NCBI RefSeq assembly: GCF_000407145.1
Contig: NZ_KE136476.1
Coordinates: 124,001 to 188,000 of the forward strand
Reading direction: 5' to 3'
From: Enterococcus caccae ATCC BAA-1240
GTDB taxonomy: Bacteria; Bacillota; Bacilli; Lactobacillales; Enterococcaceae
DNA: 64,000 nucleotides
How positions within the stretch are numbered: position 1 is the stretch's first letter; each line of letters starts with the position of its first letter. Under the pieces are notes generated by a model. That model made no database searches. It saw only the letters and a program-made list of their open reading frames with translations, and was not told the origin of the DNA. Of this stretch, positions 1 to 8,759 are shown piece after piece. The translations under genes were made by a program, and so were the position numbers.

Positions 1-1196
1 TACGAGGATACCTCGATAAGAATAAAATTTGCACGACCAATTTTATCAGTGAAGCAACATTTACACGATATAAAAATCAGCTGAAGAACATATTGCAAAC
101 ATTTCATTTTACGCTGTCTAAAGAAAATTTTTTGATTGGAGACGAATATCGGATTCGTAATTTCTATTTCTTGTTTTTTTCATTTGCCCATTCAAAATGG
201 TTTTTTTCAGAAGAAAGCTATAGTGACATAGAGCGATCGTTATCAACTTCTTTTTTTGAGAATACAAAATTTGATACATCCAAAAAAAGTATGGTGTGTT
301 TATTGGTGTTTATTTGTAAAATCAGAAATACTCAAGGCTTTTACGTAGATCAAAAAACACCGATTCAATTCAAAAAAAATGGGAGTTATGAACGGATTTA
401 TAAGGAGATTGCTAATTATATAAATACATATTGTCCTTATTTTAAAAATAAAGCAGAGGAAACGCAGTTTCTTTTTTTCTTTTCGATTCGGGGGCAACTA
501 ATTGTACCAAATCCTTACTTAGAGGAAGAGATGATTATTGATATTGATCGTTTCGAACATTTCAAGGAGACGAGAGACTATCTAGTTCAAAATATACTCT
601 CAGAATTTTTTGATGATGATAATGAGCGCCGACAATTAGTCAACCAAGACGTAACAATGTTTTTGTTATATGTGTATTTTAGTTTTATTGATTCTAGAAA
701 ATTTTTGTATGTATATGATGAAGAAAATTATTATTCTAGAACCAATTATGAAAAAGAGTTGTTGGATAAAATCAAAGGCATTATGTCTCCTACTAAACAA
801 AAAATCCGGAATAATCTATTTTTTAAGGAGTGGTTTCATGGGGAAAAAGGAGATGTATTGATAAACCAACTGTTCTTATTGGTGTATAGTCTTGTATCTA
901 GAGTAGAGTTAGAAAATATTGTCACTGTTCGCGTACATGTTCAAATTTCTAAAGTATATGTAGCGGACATTTTAAAAGCAAAAATAAAACAAGTATTTGC
1001 TGAAAATGTAGAACTTGTCAATTTTTATGACGAATCAACTGACTTGATTGTTTCAGATAAAAATTATTCAAATCAAAAAGAGCATTCATTAAGAATTTAT
1101 GTCCCAACATTTTCGGATGCGCAATATTTCGATATTTTATGCGAAACAATACTTAAAGAAATAACCAAAAAAATCAGTCAGAATAAATCTTGGTAA
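1..1196 (+). CDS. Mga-family transcriptional regulator, 5' end cut by window edge
   Basis: The frame is open to the left edge (codons begin at base 3), so the TTG at 93 is not the start and about 397 residues are visible. The first visible residues (RGYLDKN..., then SEATFTRYKNQLKNIL) fit the second helix-turn-helix of Mga-type regulators, where a 'Se-tf-ry---L' helix is typical. The rest is AT-rich and fits the Mga/PRD-like and EIIB-like tail of that family. These proteins usually activate neighbouring surface-protein genes. The gene ends about 300 bp before WxL locus 1 in the same direction and has its own terminator, so it may control that locus. The family call is fairly firm; the target is inference. 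Confidence 0.7.
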   Translation, partial: RGYLDKNKICTTNFISEATFTRYKNQLKNILQTFHFTLSKENFLIGDEYRIRNFYFLFFSFAHSKWFFSEESYSDIERSLSTSFFENTKFDTSKKSMVCLLVFICKIRNTQGFYVDQKTPIQFKKNGSYERIYKEIANYINTYCPYFKNKAEETQFLFFFSIRGQLIVPNPYLEEEMIIDIDRFEHFKETRDYLVQNILSEFFDDDNERRQLVNQDVTMFLLYVYFSFIDSRKFLYVYDEENYYSRTNYEKELLDKIKGIMSPTKQKIRNNLFFKEWFHGEKGDVLINQLFLLVYSLVSRVELENIVTVRVHVQISKVYVADILKAKIKQVFAENVELVNFYDESTDLIVSDKNYSNQKEHSLRIYVPTFSDAQYFDILCETILKEITKKISQNKSW

Positions 1197-1256
1197 AGAA
1201 TCATACGTGGTTGTAAGAAATAAAATTACTATACTATCATGTATTTTAAAAATATG

Positions 1257-1302
1257 AAAATCATTGTTTCCTTTACATAGAGGAAATGATGATTTTTTTT
1301 TT
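1257..1302 (+). terminator. Rho-independent terminator after the Mga-type gene
   Basis: An inverted repeat (AATCATTGTTTCC / GGAAATGATGATT, imperfect) with a short loop is followed by ten T residues. It separates the regulator gene from WxL locus 1. Confidence 0.85.
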
Positions 1303-1501
1303 GCAAAAAAAAAGTGTATAAATAAAAAGAAGTAAAAAAGATATAATTTTGTTAAAAATAATAGAGAAAACGATTTATATTACAATCAATTACTGATTTA
1401 GTAACATAGTATTTCATTTTTTACTTTTAGTATAAAATTGAAATAGATTTGTGTAATATTTGTATATTATACATGAAATGTTGGATGGAAAGGAGGAGAA
1501 A
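1303..1501 (+). promoter_or_regulatory. AT-rich leader of WxL locus 1
   Basis: This 200-nt, very AT-rich gap precedes the first WxL gene. A TATAAT word lies at 1342-1347 without a convincing -35, and a TTGAAA at about 1438 has only a poorly spaced -10 after it. The promoter probably lies here and may need an activator, as expected for an Mga-dependent locus. No clear operator was seen. Confidence 0.35.
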
Positions 1502-4318
1502 ATGAGCAATACTGGAAATAAAAAGGGTGTTAAAACTATTTCAATCATAGCGGTAAGTATTATATGTATCTTATTCATTGGTTTATTTATCTCGAAAAAT
1601 GTGACACAAATCAAAGCAGAAGACAGTCCTACAGCAAGAATTATTGAAAATACTAACTATAAAAATTGGGAATCTGGCGATTTATCTACAGCAAAAAGCG
1701 AAGTCAAAAGTTTTTTAGACAAACAAAAAGGAACAGATAAAAACAGACCTTATAAAGGAAATAAGGTTTGGACAGAAGGTTCATTAGCAGCGTTAGATAA
1801 AGCCTACCAATCAAGTTTGGCTGCTGAGTCAGGTATTAGTTCAGATTTATCTAGAATGTTGCTGATAGAGACTGTGAGAAAGTTAGAAACAGTTACTGTG
1901 CTAGGTAAATTAGATCCGTCAGTTAAATCTTTGAACAACTTTCCGAATACTGATGGTCAGTATGAATTGGAATATGACTTGCCAACAGTTTTAGGGTTGC
2001 CTGCAAATAAAAAAGTAAAATATGATGTAATGTTTGTCTTGGATTGGTCGGGTTCAATGGATAGTCCAATTGCGGGGTTAGATCCTGCAATTCCTCGTTT
2101 TCACGGGAAAGAAATGATCTTAAACCTGTCGAAACTAGTGCTAAATGATTACACTGGAAGTCGAATCCGAATCTTTGGTCTAAATTCACCTACTCGAAAC
2201 AATACAACAATCAATGATGATGTTAATCAAAAAGGATTTTTAGAAAAAGTCCCAGGTTGGGAACAAATGGTAGACAAATCATTTGAAAAAGATAAGACCT
2301 ACAATGAAGACAATCAAGTTGGTAATCTAGAGTATGTAGTGCCAATCATGGAAAGAGAAAAGAATCCTGATGCTATTCCTGTTATTGTCTATTTGTCTGA
2401 TTTTCAGCTTGCAGCTCGACCGGTTAATAGTCTCACTAAAAACGTAGTTACTGACTACAAGGATATCTTAACACGATTTAACAACATACCTGTTGCTGGT
2501 GATCAAGGTCCTATTTATATTGCGGTTAGGTACGATCATTCAGGCAATTACAATCCTAAAACGGGACTTCCACGTTGGGCTGGTGGAGCAATTGAAAGCC
2601 CTGGTCAAACTGGAACTTACAATAGTTTACAAGATGATGTGGTAAAAGATCGGAAGTTCTGGAATTGGATGGCTGTGACAGAGACAAATAGAACAAGTAC
2701 AGATCCACACGCTGTTCAGGCCTCAGAAGCAACCACTACATTTATGAAGCTATTTACCGACTCGTTACCAGTTAACCCGTCACGAGCATACCAAGCAGAT
2801 TTAAATTTCGGAAAGTATAGTTATGTTGCATCGTCGTTAACATCAAAGAATAATCCTGTTCTAACATCACCCACGAAAAAATCACTAACGATTGCAAACA
2901 AGAATGATGGTGATACAGATGTTGCAGATTCAGGTGTCTTTAAAGCTGTTTTTGATGATACAACTTCTTCTGTAATGGGAACAACAAGTACTTTAGGAAC
3001 GAAAACGAACGGAGTAAGTTTTTCAGCGCCAGAATATCAAGAGCATAACAGCCCATTCAAAACATTACCGAACTTGTTCCATCCTTATACGGAAGCGGCT
3101 ATAGAAGTTTATAAGTATAAAGGAACAGGAGCTACTACTAGTGCGACTAATTATGAATTGAACCAAACGATTGTTGGTTCCAATTATCAATTATATAGTG
3201 GTAAGGATTATGCATTAAAAGACCCTGCGTTGTCTTCTTTGAAGTATGGAGCAAGTTTGACTAAGGCTCAGGCTTTGAAAATCGTGAGTACGAGACTTGG
3301 CGTAGCAGAATACAACAAATTAGATTTTACTGGCTCAGGCGCTAGTTCTTTGACTGCGGCAACCCATAAAGTAACATTTGATGCTGCTAAAAATGTCTAT
3401 AAAGTTTATGCAGAATCAAATGAATCAAATGTGGTAGTTGAATATTATGAAGATTCAACGAACATAAAGCTTAAAGAAGAGAAAACGATTCCTGGAATCA
3501 TTGGGGATTCCTATACAATCGATCCGCTTACTGAAGTAGTACCGGACTTTGATTATGTGCGTTCTGAAGGTGCACCATTAACAGGCAGTATCAAAAAAGA
3601 AGTCCAAACGATCAAGTTATTCTACCGTAAAAGTGAAGTTGAGTTAAAAGTTTACTTTAAAGATGAAGATGGAAATGAGATCAGCCCTGTCGTTACGTTG
3701 TTGAAAAAGCCTAAAGAAGTTGTTGACTTAACTGCTGAAACAGAGGTTTCAACGGTTGTGAAAGCAATCACTGATGATTTGTATGAATTACTGACACCAC
3801 CAGATGATGAGAAAAACGTCGAAATACTAGTGGGCGAAAATGAGAGAACCTATATCTTTAAGGGGCAAGTAGCTATAGGAGCTACAAATGAAATGCTCTT
3901 TAAAACAGGAGTGATTCAGTCCCGCGATCAAGAATTAGAATATGCTTCTACAGGTCCATTTAAGTTAAATATTGCAGATAAGCGTGGACGAACAGCTCCG
4001 AATGAAGGATTTAAGCGAGGACAATTTACAATTAATGGCTCGTTGTCTAAACCTTTTAAACATGAAATAAGTGGTGATGTATTAAAAGATGCCCAAATCA
4101 TATACAACAATGGTGAAACGGATCACGTTATATCTGATAAGAATGGAGTAGAGATTTACAGTAATAAAACAGCACGTCCACAAACGAATTATGAATTAGA
4201 ATTGGCAAATCAGACAGATAAAAAAGAAGGCTTGAAACTACTTGTTCCTAAAGGTAGCGGTGCAATTAAAGGAAGCTACAAAGCTGAAATCACTTGGGAA
4301 TTAGTTCAGGAACCATGA
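1502..4318 (+). CDS. Large WxL-domain surface protein with von Willebrand A domain
   Basis: A 938-residue secreted protein. I start it at ATG 1502, directly after AAGGAGGAGAAA, rather than at the in-frame TTG 1460, which has no ribosome site. A signal/anchor helix spans residues 12-31. A vWA domain follows with the MIDAS motif D181-W-S-G-S185, so it probably binds ligand through a metal ion. Two MucBP-like strands domains (about 640-790, 'VVVEYYED', 'LKVYFKDEDGNE') precede a C-terminal WxL domain. The second WxL motif is intact (I-T-W932-E-L), but the first reads F842-T-I, without Trp. WxL domains bind the cell wall non-covalently, so this is probably the adhesin of the complex. It is the first gene of an operon with the LPXTG, WxL and DUF916 genes downstream. 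Confidence 0.88.
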   Translation: MSNTGNKKGVKTISIIAVSIICILFIGLFISKNVTQIKAEDSPTARIIENTNYKNWESGDLSTAKSEVKSFLDKQKGTDKNRPYKGNKVWTEGSLAALDKAYQSSLAAESGISSDLSRMLLIETVRKLETVTVLGKLDPSVKSLNNFPNTDGQYELEYDLPTVLGLPANKKVKYDVMFVLDWSGSMDSPIAGLDPAIPRFHGKEMILNLSKLVLNDYTGSRIRIFGLNSPTRNNTTINDDVNQKGFLEKVPGWEQMVDKSFEKDKTYNEDNQVGNLEYVVPIMEREKNPDAIPVIVYLSDFQLAARPVNSLTKNVVTDYKDILTRFNNIPVAGDQGPIYIAVRYDHSGNYNPKTGLPRWAGGAIESPGQTGTYNSLQDDVVKDRKFWNWMAVTETNRTSTDPHAVQASEATTTFMKLFTDSLPVNPSRAYQADLNFGKYSYVASSLTSKNNPVLTSPTKKSLTIANKNDGDTDVADSGVFKAVFDDTTSSVMGTTSTLGTKTNGVSFSAPEYQEHNSPFKTLPNLFHPYTEAAIEVYKYKGTGATTSATNYELNQTIVGSNYQLYSGKDYALKDPALSSLKYGASLTKAQALKIVSTRLGVAEYNKLDFTGSGASSLTAATHKVTFDAAKNVYKVYAESNESNVVVEYYEDSTNIKLKEEKTIPGIIGDSYTIDPLTEVVPDFDYVRSEGAPLTGSIKKEVQTIKLFYRKSEVELKVYFKDEDGNEISPVVTLLKKPKEVVDLTAETEVSTVVKAITDDLYELLTPPDDEKNVEILVGENERTYIFKGQVAIGATNEMLFKTGVIQSRDQELEYASTGPFKLNIADKRGRTAPNEGFKRGQFTINGSLSKPFKHEISGDVLKDAQIIYNNGETDHVISDKNGVEIYSNKTARPQTNYELELANQTDKKEGLKLLVPKGSGAIKGSYKAEITWELVQEP

Positions 4319-4335
4319 GACAAGGGGATCAAAAA

Positions 4336-4650
4336 ATGAAAAAGAAAAAAATTTGTTTACTGTTCCTTCTGTTGATTAGTGTATTTCTTGTAAACAGTGT
4401 GACAGCAATGGCGGCTCAATCAAATGGAAAAACAGGTGGAGAAATCGGGTTTATTGATGGCAATGAAGATGGAACAAAAGAATCAGAATCGCCAATCAAT
4501 CAAGAAAAACCTAAAAAACAAAGTAGTGGACTGTTACCAAAAACCGGAGAAGAATTTCTGAGATACTTAACTATTATTGGAATGATTTCCTTGGTAGTAA
4601 CAGCGATTATTATCGTAATAAAGAGGCGAAACAACCAGGGTTGCTCGTAG
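4336..4650 (+). CDS. Small LPXTG-anchored protein of WxL locus 1
   Basis: 104 residues from ATG 4336, which follows AGGGGATC. Earlier in-frame ATGs at 4294 and 4315 overlap the preceding gene and lack a ribosome site. It has a Lys-rich signal peptide, a short acidic/Lys-rich ectodomain, the sortase motif L67-P-K-T-G71, a hydrophobic helix and a basic tail, so it should be linked covalently to peptidoglycan. After the signal peptide it carries GGEIGFIDG, close to GEVGFIHG in the next WxL protein, which suggests a common docking element. Small LPXTG proteins of this kind are regular members of enterococcal WxL operons. Confidence 0.85.
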   Translation: MKKKKICLLFLLLISVFLVNSVTAMAAQSNGKTGGEIGFIDGNEDGTKESESPINQEKPKKQSSGLLPKTGEEFLRYLTIIGMISLVVTAIIIVIKRRNNQGCS

Positions 4651-4700
4651 ACAACACGTCTAGTTTAACAATAATAAAAGAGAAGAAAGAGGAGTATAGA

Positions 4701-5624
4701 ATGAAGAAAAAAATGTTAGCAAGTTTACTATTAAGCACTATGATCTTATCAGTTGGAGCACAAGTGGCTTCTGCTGAAGAATTAACAAGTAGCAAAACAA
4801 CTGGGGAAGTTGGTTTTATTCATGGGGATAAACCAGGAACCGTAAAACCAGAAGAGGGTCCTAAGGATGGAGAAGAGCTTGAAGAGGATAAAGACGATAA
4901 AGGAAATATTGTCCCATTACCAAATAATGGTGGAATCTATGTTACTCATTTACCAAACTTCAACTTTGGGACAAAGAACAAAACAAGTGTCAAGACTGTA
5001 GAATACCCAGCTTATACAGAAGAACGCAAATTAAAAACTATTAAAGAAGACAACTTGGAAAAAACTGACGAAAAAACTGATCCAGCGGTTTTCTACATGC
5101 CTCATTCAGTTCAAGTAAGTGATGTTTCTGGGAATGAAAAGGCAACTTGGAGCTTATCTGTTGTACAAGATGCACCATTTGAATCTGGTGAATCTGATGT
5201 AGTTTCTAGATCAAAATTATCAAATGCACGAATTCGTATTTTTGAGAACACATTTACCAATACATTGCATAATAGTGAAGCATTAGCAGCGGAAATTACA
5301 GGGGTTGGATTAGAGACAGAAGATGCAGTTTTTGGCAAGCACTCTGCTATTCCATTAGCTGGCACTACAGAAGGATCACTAACTGTATTGAAGAACAATA
5401 AACCTGGTTTTACTAACGCTTCAACAACTTCAGCTGTTTTCAGTAATGGTTATGATGCAAACAATTATAATCCAGAAAAAACAAAAGAAACAGCCGCTTA
5501 TAATGGCGTAAAACTAAACGTTCCAGCAAGTGATCAAGCAAAAGCTAAAAAGTATACAACACAATTAACTTGGACACTAGCTGTAGAACCAGGAACACCA
5601 GAGGAAGCACCATCTGAAGAATAG
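4701..5624 (+). CDS. WxL-domain surface protein
   Basis: 307 residues from ATG 4701 (ribosome site AGAGGAG); the in-frame ATG upstream at 4641 is inside the previous gene. The signal peptide ends at about VASA-EE. The mature N terminus has the GEVGFIHG motif and an acidic, Pro-rich linker. The rest is the WxL domain with both hallmark motifs: W150-S-L in the middle and L-T-W291-T-L near the end, followed by a short acidic extension. WxL domains attach to peptidoglycan without covalent linkage. It is about 43% identical in feel to the next gene by motif order (RIRIFxxxFTN, LNVPASDxAxAK), so the two are likely duplicates. Confidence 0.9.
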   Translation: MKKKMLASLLLSTMILSVGAQVASAEELTSSKTTGEVGFIHGDKPGTVKPEEGPKDGEELEEDKDDKGNIVPLPNNGGIYVTHLPNFNFGTKNKTSVKTVEYPAYTEERKLKTIKEDNLEKTDEKTDPAVFYMPHSVQVSDVSGNEKATWSLSVVQDAPFESGESDVVSRSKLSNARIRIFENTFTNTLHNSEALAAEITGVGLETEDAVFGKHSAIPLAGTTEGSLTVLKNNKPGFTNASTTSAVFSNGYDANNYNPEKTKETAAYNGVKLNVPASDQAKAKKYTTQLTWTLAVEPGTPEEAPSEE

Positions 5625-5685
5625 AAAGTAGTTACAAACAAAAGGGGTATTTATTTTAAGAGGTTTAAAATCAAGGAGGAAAAAA

Positions 5686-6519
5686 ATGAAAAAATCAATT
5701 ATATATAGTGGAATTTGTGCAATGGCATTAACAAGTTTATTTGCAACAGCACAAATCGCATCTGCAGCACCAGAAACAAATTCTGTAAAATCAGATGGGA
5801 AGGCAAATTTTAAAGTGCCAGAGGGTCTTGAGAATCCTGTCAAGCCAGGAACAGACGACGAGATCGTGATCGGTGGTGAAAAAGTAGGCGTTAAAGGTGT
5901 ACAATTACTGCATGTTCCAACATTTGATTTTGGTACAAATGAATTAAAAGCAAAAGGGGATGACTTAAAAGTTGTCCATGAAGCATATGCATACAGTGGC
6001 AGTACAGACACTAAGTACGCTATACCATTATTTGTCCAAGTTGGAGATTTTTCAGGAAAACGTGCAACAGATTGGAAGGTCTCAGTAACACAAGATACAA
6101 CGTTCAAAGAAAGTGGCAAAGAAACGGGTGGTCATGAGCTGACTAATTCACGTATTCGCATTTTCAAACAATCATTTACAAATAATTTAAATAATTCTAA
6201 TGCTAGTAATATGGTAACAGGTGTGACAATTCCTGAAAGTGGACACGCTGTGATTCCTGTAGCTGGTGATAAACCAGACTCACTAGGTGTATTTGCTTCA
6301 AAAAAGGTAGATACAGATGAAGGAACAACGAATGGTTCGATTTCATCGGTTGTTTTCAAAGAGAACTATGATGAAAGCAATTATGGTCCAAATGCAACTT
6401 CAGCACCAGCTTTAGATGCACGATATGATGATGTTCAGTTAAATGTTCCAGCATCAGATAAAGCACAAGCTAAAGCCTACTCAACAAAACTTACATGGTC
6501 ATTAACTGTAGAGCCGTAA
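5686..6519 (+). CDS. WxL-domain surface protein, paralog of the preceding gene
   Basis: 277 residues, ATG 5686 after AAGGAGGAAAAAA. Signal peptide ends near ASA-AP. The WxL domain shares RIRIF, 'NVPASDKAQAKAYSTKLTW' order and length with its neighbour. The first motif is W130-K-V rather than WxL; the second, L-T-W271-S-L-T, is canonical. It lacks the acidic C-terminal tail of the previous protein. It is secreted, wall-bound by family knowledge, and transcribed with the cluster; a hairpin lies just after its stop codon. Confidence 0.9.
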   Translation: MKKSIIYSGICAMALTSLFATAQIASAAPETNSVKSDGKANFKVPEGLENPVKPGTDDEIVIGGEKVGVKGVQLLHVPTFDFGTNELKAKGDDLKVVHEAYAYSGSTDTKYAIPLFVQVGDFSGKRATDWKVSVTQDTTFKESGKETGGHELTNSRIRIFKQSFTNNLNNSNASNMVTGVTIPESGHAVIPVAGDKPDSLGVFASKKVDTDEGTTNGSISSVVFKENYDESNYGPNATSAPALDARYDDVQLNVPASDKAQAKAYSTKLTWSLTVEP

Positions 6520-6543
6520 AAGAGAATAGGAAATAAACAGTTA

Positions 6544-6587
6544 AGAGGGCTGTGGTGAAACGTTAAAATAGTTTCACTACAGCCTCT
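6544..6587 (+). repeat. Long inverted repeat between the last WxL gene and the DUF916 gene
   Basis: Arms 6544-6561 and 6571-6587 (AGGCTGTAGTGAAAC-type sequence, nearly perfect) form a strong hairpin without a T tract. A second, imperfect hairpin (GGTGGTGTGAAA / TTTCACACCTACC, 6602-6642) follows and ends in five T residues. Together they could act as a partial terminator or a processing site inside the operon. Confidence 0.7.
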
Positions 6588-6682
6588 AAATACGAATAAA
6601 TGGTGGTGTGAAAGCGAGAAGTTTTACCTTTTCACACCTACCTTTTTCATTCGTAAATCAAGCAACTGAGAGGAAAGTAATT

Positions 6683-7897
6683 ATGCAAAACGTAACTCAG
6701 AAAATACATACTTCTTTAGCTAAGAAGAGCTTTTTTTTAATTTGTTTAATAGCTGCACTTTGTTTTTTTATTCCAGCAAATGCCTATGCAGAAGGCGAAG
6801 AATCTAATTTATCTGTTAAAGCAGAATTACCAGATAATCAACTGACAAAAGATGCGGGGTATTATGACTTAGAGGTAAAACCAGGACAAACACAAGAATT
6901 AACGTTGAAAGTCTATAATATGGGCGATAAAGAAACAACAGCAAAAATTGAAATTAATCCTGCTTATACAGGAGCAAGTGGTTCGTTTGTCTATGCTTTA
7001 GATGCTTCAAAACGGGATGAAAGTATGAAAATACCGTTATCAGATATTGCTAAAACCGATGAATTTATAAGTATACCTGCTAAAAGTGAAGCGGATGTTA
7101 AAATTAATCTAACGATTCCAACAGAACCTTTTGAGGGGATTATATATGGTGGTATTCGAGTAACAGATGCTGAAGGAGAAAAGGAAGGTAACTCAAAATC
7201 AGAAAAAGAAGATAGCGGCTTTAGCATAGCGAATAAGTATGCATATACAATTGCCATGAGAATACGCGAAAATGAGGAACTTCCAAAATCAGATCTAAAA
7301 GTGAAGAAAATTGTAGCTTCACAAGTAGTTGGAAGAAATGCAGTAAAAGTTAATTTACAAAATCCTACACCGACCATTATTGATAAAGTAACCTATGATG
7401 CCAAAATCATGAAAAAAGGCAGTTCTGATGTACTTCATGAACATAAGGTCAACGATTATCGAGTAGCACCAAATACAAATTTTGACTATGCGATTTCATG
7501 GGATAATAAACCATTTGAAGCTGGTAGTTATCAATTAGAAATGACTGCAAAATCAGAAGTCACTGGCCAAACATGGAACTTTAAACAGAACTTTACGATC
7601 AGCGCTAAAGAAGCCAAAGAATTAAACGACAAAGCGGTTGATCTAGAAAAAGATTATACGAAATATATCATTTACGGAGCAATCGGGACCGCTATTTTAT
7701 TACTGCTAATCATTATTTTATTGGTTACTTTATCAAAAAAACGTAAGAAAAAGCAACGTAGAAAAAAAGGTAAAGGTAAACGACCAGCCAATAAAAAAGG
7801 AAAGGAAGCAAGTAATGGATCAGGAAAACAATCATCAGGAGCAAAAAGAAAACCAGCTGGCAAATCATCCACACCGTCTGGAAAACGAAAAAGATAG
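6683..7897 (+). CDS. DUF916/DUF3324 WxL-interacting membrane protein
   Basis: 404 residues. ATG 6683 follows GAGAGGAAAG; the upstream in-frame GTG 6608 lies inside a hairpin and lacks a ribosome site. A signal peptide (cleavage near ANAYA-EG) leads two Ig-like domains, DUF916 (about 35-165, with 'GYYDLEVKPGQTQELTLKVYN') and DUF3324 (about 180-330). A transmembrane helix (about 325-350) follows, then a very basic cytoplasmic tail of about 55 residues. In this family the domains bind peptidoglycan and WxL proteins, so it should be the membrane hub of the complex. The last 83 bp overlap the next gene. Confidence 0.9.
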   Translation: MQNVTQKIHTSLAKKSFFLICLIAALCFFIPANAYAEGEESNLSVKAELPDNQLTKDAGYYDLEVKPGQTQELTLKVYNMGDKETTAKIEINPAYTGASGSFVYALDASKRDESMKIPLSDIAKTDEFISIPAKSEADVKINLTIPTEPFEGIIYGGIRVTDAEGEKEGNSKSEKEDSGFSIANKYAYTIAMRIRENEELPKSDLKVKKIVASQVVGRNAVKVNLQNPTPTIIDKVTYDAKIMKKGSSDVLHEHKVNDYRVAPNTNFDYAISWDNKPFEAGSYQLEMTAKSEVTGQTWNFKQNFTISAKEAKELNDKAVDLEKDYTKYIIYGAIGTAILLLLIIILLVTLSKKRKKKQRRKKGKGKRPANKKGKEASNGSGKQSSGAKRKPAGKSSTPSGKRKR

Positions 7898-8525
7898 TGG
7901 TTTTGAAGAAAGAACGTTAGCTGAAGAAGATTTGTTGGAAGATGAAATGAATATGGATGATGAGTCATTTGAAGAAGTTTTAGTTAGGCCAACAATGTTT
8001 TATGTATTGCTTGGGTTATTGGCTATGGTGCTTATCGGGCTTGGTATCGGAAGTTACCTCTCTTACCCTTTTTCATCTAAAATCAGTGGAACCTGGGGCA
8101 ATCCTGAACTTGGAATGAATTTATCAAGTGAAGGAAAATCATGGACGGCTAAAATAGAAAATTATCAAGGTATCGAAGGGTATACATTCCTTTATAAAGG
8201 TCAGTGGCAAGCTGCTGGTATCAATACGTATGATGGAAAACAAACAAAAGTACAAATCATTTTAGACAAAAAAAAGATTCCAGAAACGGAAATTTCTTCA
8301 TTACAAAAAGAAAATCCTCTGTATAAAAAAATTGCAGACGATAAAAAAATCCTGCACATTGAATACACTGAAGCTGGAATGAAAAAGATATTTGGTAGAA
8401 AAAATATTGATGATTACTTTCATTTCACATTAGAACCAATCTCGTTTGAGAAAAGCAAACAGGTACTTTATTTAAATCATGCTTATTTTTCATCTGAACG
8501 TGTTCCGTTTGAATTTGATAAGTAG
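7815..8525 (+). CDS. Single-pass membrane protein of WxL locus 1, acidic N terminus
   Basis: 236 residues, not recognised as a named family. ATG 7815 has AAAGGAAAGGAAG upstream and lies 83 bp inside the DUF916 gene in another frame. An ATG at 7947 would avoid the overlap but has no clear ribosome site. Residues 1-55 are hydrophilic and strongly acidic (EERTLAEEDLLEDEM...), a transmembrane helix spans about 60-85, and the extracellular part (G-T-W-G-N...) looks like a small beta-rich domain. It ends the operon, before a terminator at 8610. A gene of unknown function after DUF916 also occurs in locus 2. Confidence 0.75.
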   Translation: MDQENNHQEQKENQLANHPHRLENEKDSGFEERTLAEEDLLEDEMNMDDESFEEVLVRPTMFYVLLGLLAMVLIGLGIGSYLSYPFSSKISGTWGNPELGMNLSSEGKSWTAKIENYQGIEGYTFLYKGQWQAAGINTYDGKQTKVQIILDKKKIPETEISSLQKENPLYKKIADDKKILHIEYTEAGMKKIFGRKNIDDYFHFTLEPISFEKSKQVLYLNHAYFSSERVPFEFDK

Positions 8526-8609
8526 AGCAATCGTGACTGGAAACCTAAATAAGGCGAACGAAAGAACTAAGAATCCTTGGATGAAAGTTTTAGAGTATTT
8601 GCCCAAATG

Positions 8610-8660
8610 ATAGTCCAAAGTAGTCTGAAGAAGATAGTCAGATTGCTTTGGGCTATTTTA
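8610..8660 (+). terminator. Terminator of WxL locus 1
   Basis: Arms ATAGTCCAAAGTAGTCTGA and TCAGATTGCTTTGGGCTAT (one bulge) are followed by TTTTA. It closes the operon 85 bp after its last stop codon. Confidence 0.75.
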
Positions 8661-8759
8661 ACTAAGCGGGCGATTCCAAACAAACAGTATTTTTTACTTT
8701 TTATTCTTTTGCTTGTAGACTTATTTTAATGACGAATGAAAGCCAAGGAGGGGACTAAG

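Noticed and set aside
5577-6119. 180-codon frame antisense to the second small WxL gene
   Set aside because: Shadow of a real gene with a signal peptide and WxL domain on the other strand; no ribosome site.
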